DNA of 64,000 nt, from NCBI RefSeq assembly GCF_965638725.1, contig NC_134963.1:379501-443500 (forward strand). The letters are read 5' to 3'. A model generated the notes under the pieces. That model saw only the letters and a list, made by a program, of their open reading frames with translations, made no database searches and was not told the DNA's origin. Of this stretch, positions 45,381-59,800 are shown piece after piece; within the stretch, counting starts at the first letter, position 1, and each line of letters opens with the position of its first letter. Origin of the DNA: Aptenodytes patagonicus. Its lineage: Eukaryota; Chordata; Aves; Sphenisciformes; Spheniscidae. The translations under genes were made by a program, and so were the position numbers.

Positions 45381-48300
45381 GATATCAGTAAGAGTAATGA
45401 GCTGAAAGTAAAAGGGGAATTTGGGGTAAATACAGGGAAAATTATGCACGTCACAATTAATATAGACAGATAGACATATTAGCTGAATAAATAGTTGTCT
45501 AGAGACTGATAGAGATTTCCCTATTTAGAAGGGAACTGAAGTCAAGGTCCGTAGGTGCAGGGTAAGTTTGCTTTCTGCGCTGAGGCAGAACCAGATCCTC
45601 TGAGCAGTAGCACTTTTGTTCTGCTGCAATGCTGTTTCAGAGGCAGCATTCTTGCTTAGTCAGAAGTATGCCGTTTTCTGACTACCAGCATTGCTGACCA
45701 ACCTTTTACATCTTTAATCATGTGCTCTCTTGGTCTGTTAAGATGGAGAGGACAACAAGAGGAGAATTTATGCCAGACTGAGAGCAAACATTGCCTCATG
45801 TGGGTGGTTTTATACCTTGGAGGCCAATCCCTCAACTCTCTGACTTGTTTGCCCCTTTCTTTATTTCTGATGGGAAAACAACCCAGAAGGGTGTAAATCA
45901 TGATGCAAGTCTCCCCACCCCATGTAAAAGTGAGAAACTGGAGCAAAAGTGGCTGCCACATACATGCAAAGAGAGAGAAAGGGACAGACAGCGGAATGAA
46001 TTTCTTCTTAATAAATTTGACACAGAGACTGGGAGCATGTTTATAAAACCCTAACTGAGAGTAGAGGAGGGTTTGTATCTTTGTTTTTTTAAAGTGCAAA
46101 ATCAGGGCTAGTTTATTGGACCCATGGGATTGGACAGTGTGTAGAAGGCCACCCATCTGGAAACCAGCTGATCGCTGCTGAAATTTTCTTCCCAGGCTCC
46201 ATCCCTTCTCTGACAGGGGTGCTGGGGTTTTATGGGAGGCCGAAAGCAAGCCTTTTACAGACCGTAACTCCTTGTCTCAACAAAAATTGCTATAAATTAG
46301 CTGGAGAAAGGACCTGAGGGGATTGTCCCAGTCTGGCTTGGGGTACCAAGTCCAAAGTCAGCATTTTAACAGAATAATCTGAATTTTCAAATCAATTGTG
46401 TCTGTGCCTTTATGGGAAATGGGTGAGTGGGTGGTAGAAGGAGACAGAGAAAGGGAAGCAGGGGGTGAGAGGAGGTTATTTCTACGTAGTGAAAGTGTAG
46501 ACCATGTAAGTCTCTTTTCCCCAAAGACTTTTCAGGGTTCATAAAGGAAATCAGCTAGTCTTTGGTTCCCCAGAAGTCCTTATTTCCTTCAAGCTGAAGG
46601 CAGCTTCTACATAGAACTTGGACTCATGCTCTGAGCCTGAGTATGCAAAATTTTATAAGCATTCAGAAACTAAGCTTGCATATGACCTTCACAGTGGATC
46701 CCATTTTCACAATAACCTAAATCTAATACATCTTGGAACACTCCATTCCCATCTGAAAGGTGTGGCAAAAAAAAACCCTTTCTTATCCAAATAACCAATC
46801 TGATACTAGGCTTGTATCCCAGATCGTTTCAGGATGGAAAGAGATTATCTTGAATTATACATTGAACACAGCTGAGCATTGTGTCTGGTCCTGCCAGCTC
46901 TGCATGGAGTGTGGAGTCAGTGTGGTGATGCTACAGGAGGGAAAGCAACTGAGGTTCTGCTTTTCAAAACAAGGAAGTACAAGCTAAAACTCCAATAAGT
47001 ACTAAAAAACTTTGTTCAGGAAATTAAGTACTTTGATACACTGTAGACAAGTAGTTACCCTATTAAATACCCAAGCAGTGTTTCCAGGTAAGTAGACTGG
47101 ATACTTCCTAGTGATGCTATTTACACCTAAGTTTGTTTTGGAACTTTTGAAAATATCAATTAAATAGAAGAAAAAAAATTTGCCATTAAAAAGGATTAGA
47201 GAGCAATTTGCTTGGGTTGAACATAAAAATTGCCATAGCAAACTTTTGCAGTGTACTTTCACGTTTTATGGTAAACTGGTTGGCTGTTCTGTTGCACAGA
47301 AGTCTCACGATCTTGATTTTTGCTTTCCAGAGTGGCTGAGTGACTGAGCCAAGTGGTTGAGGAAGAGGATGGAAGCCACTTGGACTTCTTGTCTTGGAGG
47401 GAGGAGGACATCTCTGAGCAAGTTGGGAAAATTCTACTTCTAACCAGGGATAACTGCAAGAAGCACTTCTAAGATGGAGGACAGAAGGAGAGGAACACTT
47501 AGCATCTTGCCTGGATGTTAACAACACTTAATGGCCATGTCCTGTCTGGAACAGAGAGCAGATCAGCAAAATGCAATGACCAAGAAAGCACTTTCGGATC
47601 CCTCTCTACCTGAAGACGGCACCAGGTAGGCTGGAGAGGGCTTTGGGTGGGGACACTGATGGCATGTGACTTTGAAGATGCTCTGTGAACTGTGGAGTTT
47701 TCTCAGTCATTTCACATTGTCTTTGTCCGAACTTAGTCTAGTTTATGGAGTGGTGAGGTGAGTCCATTGTAAGCTGTGGCATTTGGATGTGCTGATGCTG
47801 GGCTTTGGCATGGTATGAATCAGTAGTAACTAGGACATGTTGTGGTTTTAAGATGCTTCTTTCCCCAGTCATAGCAGTAATGTCCATTCTGCTTTTAGTT
47901 GGAATGTGTTTCACTTGTGGATCCAAATGCTGTTTGAACTGCAATAATTAATTATTACCAAGTTTAAAATCAAGTCTGGTTTACATAGGAATGTTGACAA
48001 AGACCCATGCCCCAGCTAGAGCATAAACCAGAAGAGCAATATCTCCAGTACTATCCTCGTATGACCTTTTGGGTGTTAGTAGGTGTATGTGCCTTTTGTG
48101 TGTGTTAGTGCACAGGACTGTGTGACTGTGCTCTCTCTTTCACAAGATACAGCTGGGGAAAAGGTATGGATAGCAACTCAGTGCAGAATTTTGGATATGC
48201 AAAAATTGCGGCAATTTGAATTTGGAATTAATTAAGCTATTTGCAGGAACACTTGGAGGTTCTCAAAATGTCAGAGAAAATACGCACTTCCAGTGTGTGA

Positions 48301-51300
48301 AATGTCCTGGCAGAAAGCTTAGCACAAAATTCCAGAAAACAAAACAAAACTTTCACCAACTTCCACCAGCTGGAGCTGTTACTGTAGCTGCCAGTCTGCC
48401 TTGGTTCAGAAATTGCCTACTGCTGGTTGATCTGTAGCACTGCTGTGGTTGAAAGATACAGTGAAAGGGAGCTCCTTAAGTTCTCAAAATGTGTTATGTG
48501 TGAAAACATTTAAATATACACCTAATTTAAAACAAAACTGTTGAGAATCAGGTTTTTTTGCTGTTTGCAGGCATGCCAAGAACTCTGCTTTCTCCTGCAA
48601 TAGCTAGTTCTATAACTTAGTCTGACTGGGGCTGGTCCAACTCCTATTAAAAGCAGTGGAAAACTGCTGGTGGAAGCTGGACTGAGCTCATCTGGTGCCC
48701 TGTTGAAATTTGTGGTGATATACCAAAGCAGAACGAAGATAACAGCCTCAGACTGTAAATTCATTGGGGCAGGGACTCTCTGTTTGTATGCGTTGTATAG
48801 TGTTGAAGACATTTGTCGACACTTCAGAAATAATGAATAATGCCAGTGTGAGGAGGAAATCTCTCCACTCAACCCTAGGTGTTTCTGCTGCTAAGTGTTG
48901 AAAGAGAAACACAGAGCCCTGAACTTTGAAGACTTGGCAGGTGAGAAGAAGGAAAAATCTTTTCACTTCCCGTTTAAATTTAAGCTTAATCTGCATTTGT
49001 TGGGTCTGGTTGAAATATCTGAGCTTTTAATTTAATGTTGTTGTTTCTGGGAAAACTTCTTGGGATGCATGGCATGAAAACACCTTAGATATGTGGCAAG
49101 GTTTTGATTTAATTTCTATGTTCATCTGTTTTCCATTACAAGCCAGACTAATTGCAGTAAGATTCTCTGTGGCAAAAAATACTAGGGGAAGTGTGAATTT
49201 GGAATTTTTCTCACTTTACAGTAACTGTAAAAACAGTCAGCAAACAGGTTTTAAAATGATTTAGTATGGGAGGGAGCAAAGCCTGGTTGTCTTCATAGTA
49301 GCAGGATTTCACTGGCACTATCAAGTTTTCAAAGCTCTCAAATTCAACCTATTCATATTTATAGAAAAGCTACTTTGCACACTTGAATTGTATTTACTCC
49401 TATTTTAGAGACTTAAAATTCTAGCATGAGCTGGCATGCCCCTGGTGTTTGAAGTGCCCACATTACCTGTCCACATTTTGCTGTTAAACAGCTGATGGAT
49501 GGGTATGCTCACGAAAGAAAACCACTTGTTTAAAAAAAGATAAAAAAGGAAGAGGGGGAGGCTTTAAGCAGTGCTTATGGAGGAGGACTGAAGAGTCCCT
49601 TGGCATGTTTTTTTCCACACACTGTGTCCAATAGGTTTCCCCAGGGTGGTGTTGGCTGGGTTCCCTTGCCTGGGCACTGGCTTGGTGTTAGGCAGTGCAC
49701 ATATTCCCCCCTGCTCCCCTCTCCCAAACTGCTTGTGCTATAAACCTGGTCATTGAATGATCCTGATTTTAAAAAAATGCTCCTATAATAGCACTCCGGG
49801 AACAGGATGAAGCAGTGAAAAGAAAGGACATCTCCACTGCTAAAGACAGTGTGATATGAGTTTATTGCCTCAGTGATACTTTTCTTTGCGTACAGTCTTG
49901 TCACAATTTTTATTTTATTTCAGATAGTGTCTTAACAGGCAGTCCCAGGATTTTGAGCTGCCATAATATGAAACTGGCATTAATTGTCTCCACTACAAAA
50001 AATAACATTGGGTTTGTATTTGTGCTTTATTTTGCTATTCAGGTTTTTTTGTTAGAGAAATGTTTGAATCCACTTTTGCACTGAGGAATATAAAGAAACT
50101 GAAAAACAAGAAACCTCTTAAGAACATGATATTTTGCTGTGATTTATCCTACAATAGATTTGTAGGGAAAGTTTTATAGGACTGAGATAACCTATCATTA
50201 CACACAGATTTGGTAGTGTATGCACATACGAAATTCTGGCTTGGAGTGTAAATGTCACATAATGTGTATGTGTATTTGGTGTGGTGAGCTGGGCTGTGGT
50301 CCTGCTCCTTCCTTCAGTTGTAGCAGAAGGTAAAACCCCTGGTGACTGTGACGACTGAGACACAGCTGTGGAACAGCTCATTTTTCTCTTTTAGAAAGCT
50401 CGGGTCTACCTAGCTTAGCTTTCCATTTTGCAAGATATGTCTGCATCGTTTCTAACCATTGATCCCAGCAACATCCAGGACCTACAACACAAAAGAACAG
50501 AACAATAAATTCTGGCTCCCTTGTTTTCATGAGAATTATTGATTCTGTACATTTTTTCATGCATACAAGTCTCTTTTTGGGAATTGCCCTCTGGACACAG
50601 GCTCCTGTGCACTTTGTGCTTATCAGCTCACGATACGCTATTGTTCTGTACGTGTTGACATCATTTGTGTAGCTGTTGAGAGAAGCAGGAAGGAAACTGA
50701 GATGCCAAGTGAATTTCAAAGTCGTTATCACCATGTGGAAGAGGGACAGTTGTCAAGTGAAAAGTGACAAAATTGAGAGGACTGGATCTTGTGGCTTGGT
50801 ACTTCTGAAACACCGAGTAAACAGCAAACAAGCAGTTAAACAGAAATGCGGAGAAAAGGGGTGTCACATTTGCTGTGTTCAGGCTGACTTGGGAATCCAG
50901 GCTCCCAGGCTCACAATGGATGCCGCTGATGCTTTTAAAAAAATCTTTTCGGCATTGCACGTATAGAAGCATGCTGCTCTTTCTGCAGTCTCTGTGTTTG
51001 TGTGGCTGGTTGAGCTTAATATTTGCATGTTAAAAAAACAATTACTGATCCTTATGTAGTGGAAAGTTGGGTCTGAACTGTGAAGTGTGACTACATCTGT
51101 GGACATTTCCAAGATTTAGGATTCTGTAATTACGAGGTTTTGGTCTGGGCCTGTCTCTAACTGTAGCTGAACAAAAGCCTCCCTACTGTAAACTTCCTTT
51201 TGCAACAGAATACAAAACCCCTAAAGCACATACGCCACAAAAAACCTCTTTGGGTGACCTAGCGAGTTGTCATCAGGAGATGATTCTGCACCCTTGGCCC

Positions 51301-51847
51301 TGGTTCTTGTATGGCTTGGACTTAAGCTCTGCCAGAGAAAAGCATTCTCTCTGGTAGTATTTCCTATATCCTGAAGGACAGAGCTTCTCCTTTTGCTGGA
51401 TGTTACATCCCTTCTTTCCCCAAAGAGTTAGTCCTCATACAATGGAGAATAATGCTAGTTTGGCAGTGAACTAGATCAGCTGATTGAGAAAGTCCTTTCT
51501 GTAGTGAATCTGTGATCCTGTTGTACTGGAATGTGTAGAAGGAGCCAAGAAACAGTTATGGGAGAGTAAAATTGCACTGTTTGTTCTGGAGACAGGCAGA
51601 AGTAAAAAACACATACAAAGCAATCTATGTATACATGTATATGATAAAGCAGAATACTTTTTAGGCACATGACACATTTGATTACATTAAAAATCCTTGT
51701 GTTCCCTTTTCTTCCCTTGCTTTTTATGTTGGGTGGTGTTCTTGCTCCTGGGATGAAAGATGTAGATGGGGTGTTGGATGTTCAAGCCTTCTCCAGCACT
51801 GAGCAGGCTGATCAGCTGCTTTTTCATTTGCTGCTAGGACAGCAGAA

Positions 51848-51876
51848 TTTTTTTCTTTTTTTTTTTTTTTTTTTTT
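51848..51876. repeat. T-rich homopolymer run
   Basis: Seven Ts, one C, then 21 Ts (51856-51876). The flanks show no retroposed sequence. Length may vary or be misread. Confidence 0.9.
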
Positions 51877-54507
51877 CTCTGTATGAGATGTAGGACTATC
51901 TTCAGGATAGGGAGCCTCTGTGACCTGGCTGAGTCAGGCTCTCTGAGAAAGATGTGAAGACTAGAACAGTATAGGAGATAAATGGGGAAGAAAAGGATGT
52001 TGCCACCTTTGCTTTTTTGTTCTTCAGGGTCCTCTTGCCCTGATTGTAAGGGGTGAGTTGTGCGTATCAAGTTCTCATTGGCAAATCTTCATCCTCTCCC
52101 CTTCTTTGCCTGTCCAGAGCTGGGAATTACCTGGTCCCATCCCAATGCTCTTTGGGCCTCCGCAAGAGCTGCTTATTACTAGTTTTGAAATCCCCTGCTG
52201 ATTTGGGGACCTGCAGGGGTGGGAGCTCTCCTCAGTAACATGCTCTCCCCGTTCTGCACTTGTCGGCACAGAGGATGTGGCAGATTTTCTTGTTTCCACC
52301 CTCACGAGGAGAACTGCTTGTGGTTAAGATGATTTGCAAGTGTGGTGTTTTGTGGTTATGTTATTGCTTCCTCCTATAATCCCACATGCTCTGGCACACA
52401 GGGTGTTTAATAGCATCCTCAGGTTGACTCCATGATGACTAATTTGCTCAGACAGCACAGACTGTTCATATCCTCTGGTAAGAAGCTGAGTGGTAAGGAT
52501 TGATTATAGACCTTAGTGCAGGTTCCTGAAATACAGCCCTCACATTACGCTAGAGTTGGTGTGTGAGACCAGATACCCTTCAGATTAAAGCAGTAAAAGA
52601 GTTTGTGCCAAACAGTGGCCTGCATAGACATCTCCAGAGTGGGCTAGCAGCTGACCCAGCCTGGCTTACGAGACATGCAGATTGTCAGTTCTCCACTCCT
52701 TGATTCTCCAAAGGGACCTTCTATCTAGGATAGTCATCATATTGGCCATTCTTACCACCACAAAGATTGCTCCTCAGATGGCATCCTGAAAACCACTTGT
52801 AACAGCAGCCTGAACAAGCCCTCAGACCTCATCATGTATGCTGTGAGTCCAGCAGCTTCTGCAGTTCTCTTCAGGCTGGTGCAGTGGGGCTGGCACTAGT
52901 GAAATTTAAATCAAAAGCAGAGGAACATGTGCTGGTACCAGTTGAGCTGCATTTGATGTAGCCCATGTTTGCATTGGTTGACTACAGAAGTCAACCTGTG
53001 CGCACAGGACCCGCCTTGTGAAGTGAGTGGTTGTTATTTCCCCTGCTGGCCTAGGCTGAAAGAGAAATGCAACCAGGCTTACCACCCTCCAGCTTCACTC
53101 TAGCAACCCTTGGTGGCAAAGTGCAGATACAAAGGCCACTTCTGTCCGCAGAGTTTTCTGAGCAGCCGGGAGCACGTTACCCTTCAGCAGCCCAGCCAGA
53201 GTCCTTCCTCTCCCGCTGGCAGATTGAGATGGAGGGACTTTCTTCCTCCAGAACTAAGTGCTGCTCTGATTTACTGCAGCTCTTCCTTAAGCACTTCCGG
53301 AGGTCAGAGGACTGCAGACATTAGCCCATAATGGAAGACCCGAGGTCATTTGTAACCAATACCAATGAACCTGGGTGCCGTGCAGCGCAGCTGGGAGTAA
53401 ATAAACCTGTCCCCTGACCTGCTTTGTAAAACCTCTCACTAATGTGACACAGAGAGGAGAATGGAAGAATAATGGATGGTTCTCATCAGAAGAAATATAG
53501 TGCCCAGTGGCTTGTGAAGCGTGCATGTTTATCTGTTATTCTTGCAGGACGCTACCCTGCAATGCAGCTGTGTTCCCTGAGGAGGTTCTGGTGGCCACAG
53601 TGGAGACCGAGGGCTGCATTGCTCGTGCCCAGGCAGCCTTTCCTCAGCCTACCTTGCCTCAGCTTTGTTATTTACCATTTATAATGGAAACTTAGAACAT
53701 TTCTAATGAAAAGATTACTTTTTAGTTCAAAGAGCACTAAAAAAAATCCTGTACTGCAGTAACACTAGTCTGTATCGGAAGAGCTGGGATCATTCTTAAT
53801 CAGTGCAAATTAACCCAAGTTAGGTTGGCTGTGATAAAATTGCTGATGCTCTTTGCTCCAGTAGCATTTGGAAACTGCCCAGCTGATAGAAGGAATTAAA
53901 ATTGTGGGTGTCCTGCAGACAGAGGTCCTGGTGGAGGTAACTGAAGGACTAGGCACCATGTTCAGGGAAGCAGACCCAGACAGCACGCACTGCTCTATGT
54001 GCAAATGAAGGGACTAATCCTAAAGGCAACGAAATTTTCTGCATTTCAATGCAGTAAATCCCACTAAAATCCATGGCAGGGCTCTCAGAGGCTGGCTCTG
54101 GGGGTCGGCAGCTGCATACTGCTATCCCTGAGCTGGATGGCTGAGCAGCTGTGGTCTACGCTGGCTGCAGGGTTGTGCATCTGAACAGGAGGCCTCAGAG
54201 CCAGCCACTCTTGTGCTACATCCAAGAGCAGAAAGGGAAAAGTGCCTAAGGCAGAGGGGAGAAGAGCTCGAATGGTGATGGAGGTACTGTTAAGGATATT
54301 GGTTAGAGCTGCAGTGCTGAAAGCCTGTACTTGGTGGTGCAGCTGTCTCTCTGTTGATTACGAGATGACCTCTCCTGGTATGACCCACCCTGTTCATGCA
54401 ATGGTCTCGAGCTGAGCTGCTGCAGCAGTCACAAAGCTGGGAGCAGTCTGAGTCACGCATGGTGTGAAAACCACCACTGCAGTGTCACCATGAGATGGGC
54501 AACTGTA

Positions 54508-54808
54508 ATTCCTGGGTGCATCTGGGAAGCAATTCCCAGCAGAGCTAGGGAAGTGTCAACACCATCTAGGAGATCTGTGAAATCCCATCTTTAATACTGT
54601 GTTCAGGATTGGTTGACTCACACCCAGAAGAGGTAGATTCAGACTGCAGGAGGTACAGAGAAGGCCTTCTAAAATGATCAGGAAAATCTACTGTTTGTCT
54701 TATATACAAAATTTGGCTTATTTTGTCTAGCAGAATAAATAAGAGGGGGCTGTGGCTGTGCTCTGCCAGTACGCTGGGAGTAAATACCAGGGAAGCAGAT
54801 GATGTTTT
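54508..54808 (+). mobile_element. Ancient CR1-like LINE relic
   Basis: The sense strand of an old CR1 ORF2 C-terminal region is readable in order: CTGGGTGCATCTGGGAAGC, AGCAGAGCTAGGGAAGTG, TTAATACTGTGTTCAGG (54592), GCAGGAGGTACAGAGAAGG (54646), TGATCAGGAAAATC, TTGGCTTATTTTGTCTAGCA (54713) and GGGAGTAAATACCAGGGA (54776). These correspond to the conserved [12 protein letters not shown] and LFSLE-like coding blocks of CR1. Frames are broken throughout. It is much older than the copies at 10225 and 24063. Confidence 0.7.
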
Positions 54809-55199
54809 CACACTGAAAGATGATGCTTTGTATTTTAGTTAAAGCCTTCTTAAGGACACATAAGCAAGCAGTAGACAGTCCCTTGTATGTTTTGTTTTCA
54901 CCTTCCTGGGCACTTCTGTAAAAATCTGGCACATCCATGCCCCCCTATTCTGCAGAAAATTTACAAAAAGGAGTTAGGCAGGATGCCTTCCCCTGTGCAT
55001 TGAGCCTCTGTGTTGTGTATATAATTGGGACAGTGGTCCAAAAATCCCATGAAAATGTATTTGGTGCAATTGGGCAGGATTTTTACATCTGAAAATGGGA
55101 GCTCAAAAGATGGGAAACAGTCTTTGGAACTTACTTGAAAACAATGTCCGTGCTTAGCACCTCCATTCATCCAGTAATCCCACAACAGGACCTGTCATC

Positions 55200-55760
55200 A
55201 AGTGGTACTCAGACCTGCTCGTGTCTACTCCAGCTTCATTACTGGAAATTAGGTCTATTTATACTGCTTTGAATGCTCCACGCAATTCAAGTCCCGAGGA
55301 GAAAGACAAGCTCAATAGCTTCAGCGGTGTTTGTTTGCCTGGTTTTATCACTATCAGCAAAGGAAGCAATTTTCATAAACAGCGGGGAGCCCCTCCCCAG
55401 CGTGGCTGTTGATCGCTGCGGTGGCTGTACCTTGAGCACCCCGTGAACAGCTCCGCACCTGAAGCCTGCCCTGGCGACACGGAGGTGATGACAATAGGCC
55501 TCTAAAATAAACAAAATAACCAAATAAAAAGTGCTGAAAGCCAGCAGCAGGTGAACTGCTAAGAACAAACCCCACACACCCATCACCCCGCCTGCGAGGC
55601 AGGCTGAGCTGTGGCTGGGCAAAGCTTATCACGTAGGTTAACACATGGTCCTTTTCCTCCCTCCTGCCCCATCACCTCCCTTCCCAACTTTCAACAATTG
55701 TTTGATTACTTGTGTGATACAGCTCGAGAGAGAAAATTATTAGCTGCCCCCCTTCCTCTT
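55200..55760. promoter_or_regulatory. Candidate conserved enhancer with SOX and forkhead words
   Basis: A forkhead word ATAAACAAA lies at 55507-55515, with CAAATAAAAAG close by. A perfect 10-base palindrome AACAATTGTT at 55693-55702 is an inverted pair of SOX half-sites and runs into TGATTACTTG. The stretch is free of recognisable repeats. It is a candidate regulatory element only by motif content. Confidence 0.35.
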
Positions 55761-56714
55761 TCACAGCAAAACAGAGAGGAAGCAGCTTGACCGGGGCTTT
55801 GTACAGCAGCCAGGTGCTGTTGGGTGGCTGGTCACTGCTCTCTTCAGGAAGGTAAATATTGGACTAGAGATGATTACAGCTGTGGTCAGAGGAGCACCAC
55901 AGGGGCGGCAGCCTTCACGCCGTCACGGGTACCCCATGCTCCAGAATGCATTTGCATGTCTCCTGCTGAACCAGCTCCTGTTGGTGCGTCTTCAGCAGTA
56001 TTTGGCTCAAGCCTCAAGTAAACATTTGGCTCTGTTAGTTGGAGAGATGGTGCGCATATGGAGGTACTCTTTGTGGGGGCTGAAGTGGTGTTTGTCTTTT
56101 GCTCCAGCCTGGTTAAAGGCAGCTGTGTTAGGAAGCGAGCAGACAATCCAGCTGAGATGGCCTGTTCTCCAAAGACCACTGGTGTCACCAGGTCTCTGTG
56201 CACTCCAGCAGTCTCTGGAGCATATTCCTCTCCTGCCACATGCTGCCAATTTCTTGCTTTACTTCACTTACAATTTCTAGGAAGAGAAATAGAATGAGAG
56301 AAACTCTGGAAGTTTTCCCTGTGTTGATACACTTCCTAAAGCACCTCTCGTCTTGAGAGGCCAACAGCACCTGGCTGCAGAGGCACTGGACTCCAGAAGA
56401 AGCCTTCCCTGAGGTGGAAGCAATGATTCTTAGAGATAACATGACAACAATTGGCAGGATTTGTGTGTCATGCAGTCTGTGTTCATGGGCGGTGGCAATG
56501 TCTGTACTTGATCTTACCAGGTTTCACTGTCTGCTGTGGAACGACAATCCCTTGCTCCATTGTGAAGAGTTGTGCAAAAACTGGCTAGCAAATGTTAATA
56601 TTATGACGAGAGGTATCAGCCCCTGCCTGTGTCATCTGTACTAGGTTTTAGCAGACGTACCCAGCACAAAGAGCTGACAGGGTAAACAGGGAGGCCAGAT
56701 AAAGTAGTGTGAAG

Positions 56715-56825
56715 GGAGCAAAGGCACAAAGAGGTGAAGGAACGTGGTCAAGGTCACGTAGCAGGTCAGAGTTGGGCCAGCCTCTGGGTCTCGCAAGTCC
56801 CAGGCCAATGCACTGCCCAGTGCAG
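56715..56825 (-). repeat. MIR-like SINE relic
   Basis: AGGCACAAAGAGGTGAAGGAACGTGGTCAAGGTCACGTAGCAGGTCAG, then TGGGCCAGCCTCTGGGTCTC and CCAATGCACTGCCCAG, follow block by block the complement of MIR (GGCACAGAGAGGTTAAG, CAAGGTCACACAGC, CCAGGTCT, CCAGTGCTCT). One of the clearest MIR relics in the window. Confidence 0.7.
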
Positions 56826-59800
56826 CAGGCAGCCTCACACACTCTGTTCTACATCAAATACAGGCACCCTCTGGGAAATAGTTTGCTGTTTTAACAGCTG
56901 CAAACTTTGCGTAGCATAGATTCAGATTATGTGACGCTTTCTTCCAGCTTCTTAGTAGGAAAGTCAAGGTACCACAATGGAAACTCAGGATCTTTTTGGA
57001 ACACCTTAGCATGGTGTTAAATCAGCTTTCTACTTGAGCAGCACTGTTCATGCAATCTAGAATTTCATGAAAGCCTAGTAGGGCCACTTCATCGCAACCC
57101 CCGTAGCTGCAGGAAGAGGAGAGTAAATCTGGGATACACAGAGATTTTTAGGGTTTCTGTCAATCCAAATGGAGCTTGGGGCTGGCAAGGCAAGGGAAAC
57201 CTTTTTATATTTTGTCCCTGCCAGATACCTGGGTGGTATTGCCCAAAGAGGAAGGGAATAGAAGGGGACCCATTTATCATCTCTTCTATTTTCTCTTTGT
57301 ATTTATTTTTCTTTTAAAAACATGTTAAAAAAAATTAATTTAGTGCTGGGGAAAGGTGACAGATTAACAACCCCAGAGATTTCAGCCCTCTGTTTATCCT
57401 CTGAACAGAGAGCTGTAAGCACATTCCCGGTGCTGCTCCGGCACTGTGCCCCAGCCTTGACCTCAGGGACCAGCTCCCGAGAGAGCAGCTACCCCATCCC
57501 TCCAGCCCCTCCGACCCACTGGAGCTGCATCCCCTCGGATGGAGCAAGGAGTACTGCTCGGGGTGTGAGTCTGTGCCAGGGACTCCTGCAAGTGAGGAAA
57601 TGGATGACGATCCACGCCATAACTCTGCGTTGCGTTGCATGGTCTCACAGCCATGGTGAGACTGCTCAGCAACAAGCCATGTCTGTGCAGGGCAGCTGCG
57701 CAGCTCCACAGGGATGTTGCTCCAAGTCGTCCAGGCCAGGCAACACACTTTGAGGTCTCGCTCCACTTTTCTTTCCAATCTTCAGTCCTCTCTCTCCAAG
57801 GAGGGGAAAAAAGCTAATCCTGTGAGAGCACAATAGAAAAGGCCTTTGGCATGCCCAGGTGTCTGTGGATGGTGCGTTTCACCTCACTGAAGTGCAGAGT
57901 AGACGATGTTTTCATACCAGCGTGTGGAGTAAGACAACCGTGTAGCTATGGTGTGATTTTGACAAAGTCTGTGCATTTGCAGCTCCTGCTGGCTTCCGGA
58001 GAATTTTTAGATGCTCTATAATTATATGGTTTTATTTAGGGAATAAACATGCTACATGGATCCTAGCATTAGGTTGCCAACTTTGAAAAGGTAAAATTCA
58101 TCCCCCATCCCTTCAGTCTTTCTCACTGACATACTTGGTTGGATCTTGTTTGATAACTTTCGCTATGGGTCATTTCAGATTCCCACCATAAAGGCCTTCT
58201 GTAGTTACCTTTTCACCAACTCTGGTGTTTGGAATAACCCTTTGCAAACTAGGTGTTTCCCTCTGCCGTAAAGCTGGAGTGTTTGGGAGAAGAGAGGAGA
58301 GCATCCTTCACAAACTAGTCAGCGCAGGTCAGGATGGGGGTGGCACCATGGGGGGTAAGGCGTCCTGACACACACGAGCGATACCTCCTTGTAATTAGTA
58401 ATGCCGTCACTGCCCTCTCCCCTCACTCAAGAAGTGACATTCCAAGATGCGTATTTGGCATTTGAACTACCCTGTCTCCCAGACCTAAAGGACAGGGGCT
58501 GGGACAGCTCTGTGGGAGGCCCTGGTGTTGAATCCATTTGGCTGGTGTGCCCAAGGGGCCTTCCATCATCACCTGCCTCTGTTGGAGCGAAGGCGTCCAC
58601 TGCACCAGGTGGTACTCAGGAATTTTATCCAGTGTGAGTTACTCAGGAAAGAAACCCCTCCTTTGCTGTTTCTGCCTGTGGTATCGGAGGGTTGACCCCA
58701 TCCCCCCTTTTTGCTGAAGGGGCAGAAATTTGATAATGGCCATAATTGTGTCTGAGCATTAAACGAATTCTCGGGATCATCACTGCTGTATCCACTTGTC
58801 CATAATTACCAGCAATGAACATGGTGGCTTCAAAGGCCACCCAGTTATCATTTATGTTTACTATAAACACAGCAGCTGTTTTGGGTTACGAGGGTGGCCA
58901 TTTTGCTGGAATTTGATGAGCCAGACCCTGAAATCCTCACCTGACACGAGCTCCCTCCCTCCTTCAAGAAGAAAATTCAGTATAGGAGTACTCTATGCCA
59001 CCTAAAGAGGGAGGATGGACGGGCTGTGCCTCGTACACCCCCGGGATTTCCAGTTTCCCCAAGCTCCCTCTGAATCCCAGGGGGCTGGTCTGTGTTTATG
59101 GGTCTGTTCCATGTTTGCTAATGCTGTCTCCCCCCAACACCACTTCTGTCAGCTCAAGGACTCCAGGAGTGCAAAATGGTAATGCCAGGGACAGCAAGAA
59201 AGCTTAACGTGTTAACCAGGGCCTCTGCCTGGCAGAGCTGCAAGCAGGGGTAGCTCTGATGGGGAGGATGTAACAAGCTATGCAGAGTTTTAACTTGATA
59301 TACTGCCCTGCAGAATGGAGAGGTATCTGGGGGTAAAGGGGTGATGTGACCACTGGTTTTGGTAACAGCTATCTGTACCTATGGGGCAGTGCAACACCTT
59401 CCTGCAGGGAGGGACAGCAGGCGTGGGATGGAGGTGGGGGGTTCTGGACCCTCAGCAGTGGTAACCAAAGGATAAGACCAGCAGCTGTTGCACTGTCTGG
59501 GAGGGAGAGGATTCATTTCTCCTTCCATGGGCTCCACAGACCCTCTCAGTGCACAGCCTATTTATCATGCTATGCACTGGGCCCGGATTCGGGACTCTGC
59601 CAACGTCATCAAAAAGCAAATTCCTCCCTTACAGACCTGTATGGACACATAGGAGTGTGACACCACAGGGCCGAGAAGGCTGTAGCCTCCAAGATGGAGA
59701 GCGACCTTGTGAAACCTTGGCCTACCGGATTCAGGGGGAGCACAGACACTTGTTTCTGTGGAAGCAGGGATCTCCACCTTCCAGTGGAAGCTAGATCCCT

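Larger units (their letters stand above)
44976..54507. other. Gene-poor interval
   Basis: About 9.5 kb without a recognised gene. A 197-codon frame at 45656-46249 on the minus strand has no familiar domain. One repeat trace (45352-45380) and a T run (51848-51876) are listed separately. Confidence 0.55.

Noticed and set aside
45656..46249. 197-codon open frame on the minus strand
   Set aside because: Protein is low in recognisable motifs and unlike any family I know; no supporting neighbours or splice pattern.
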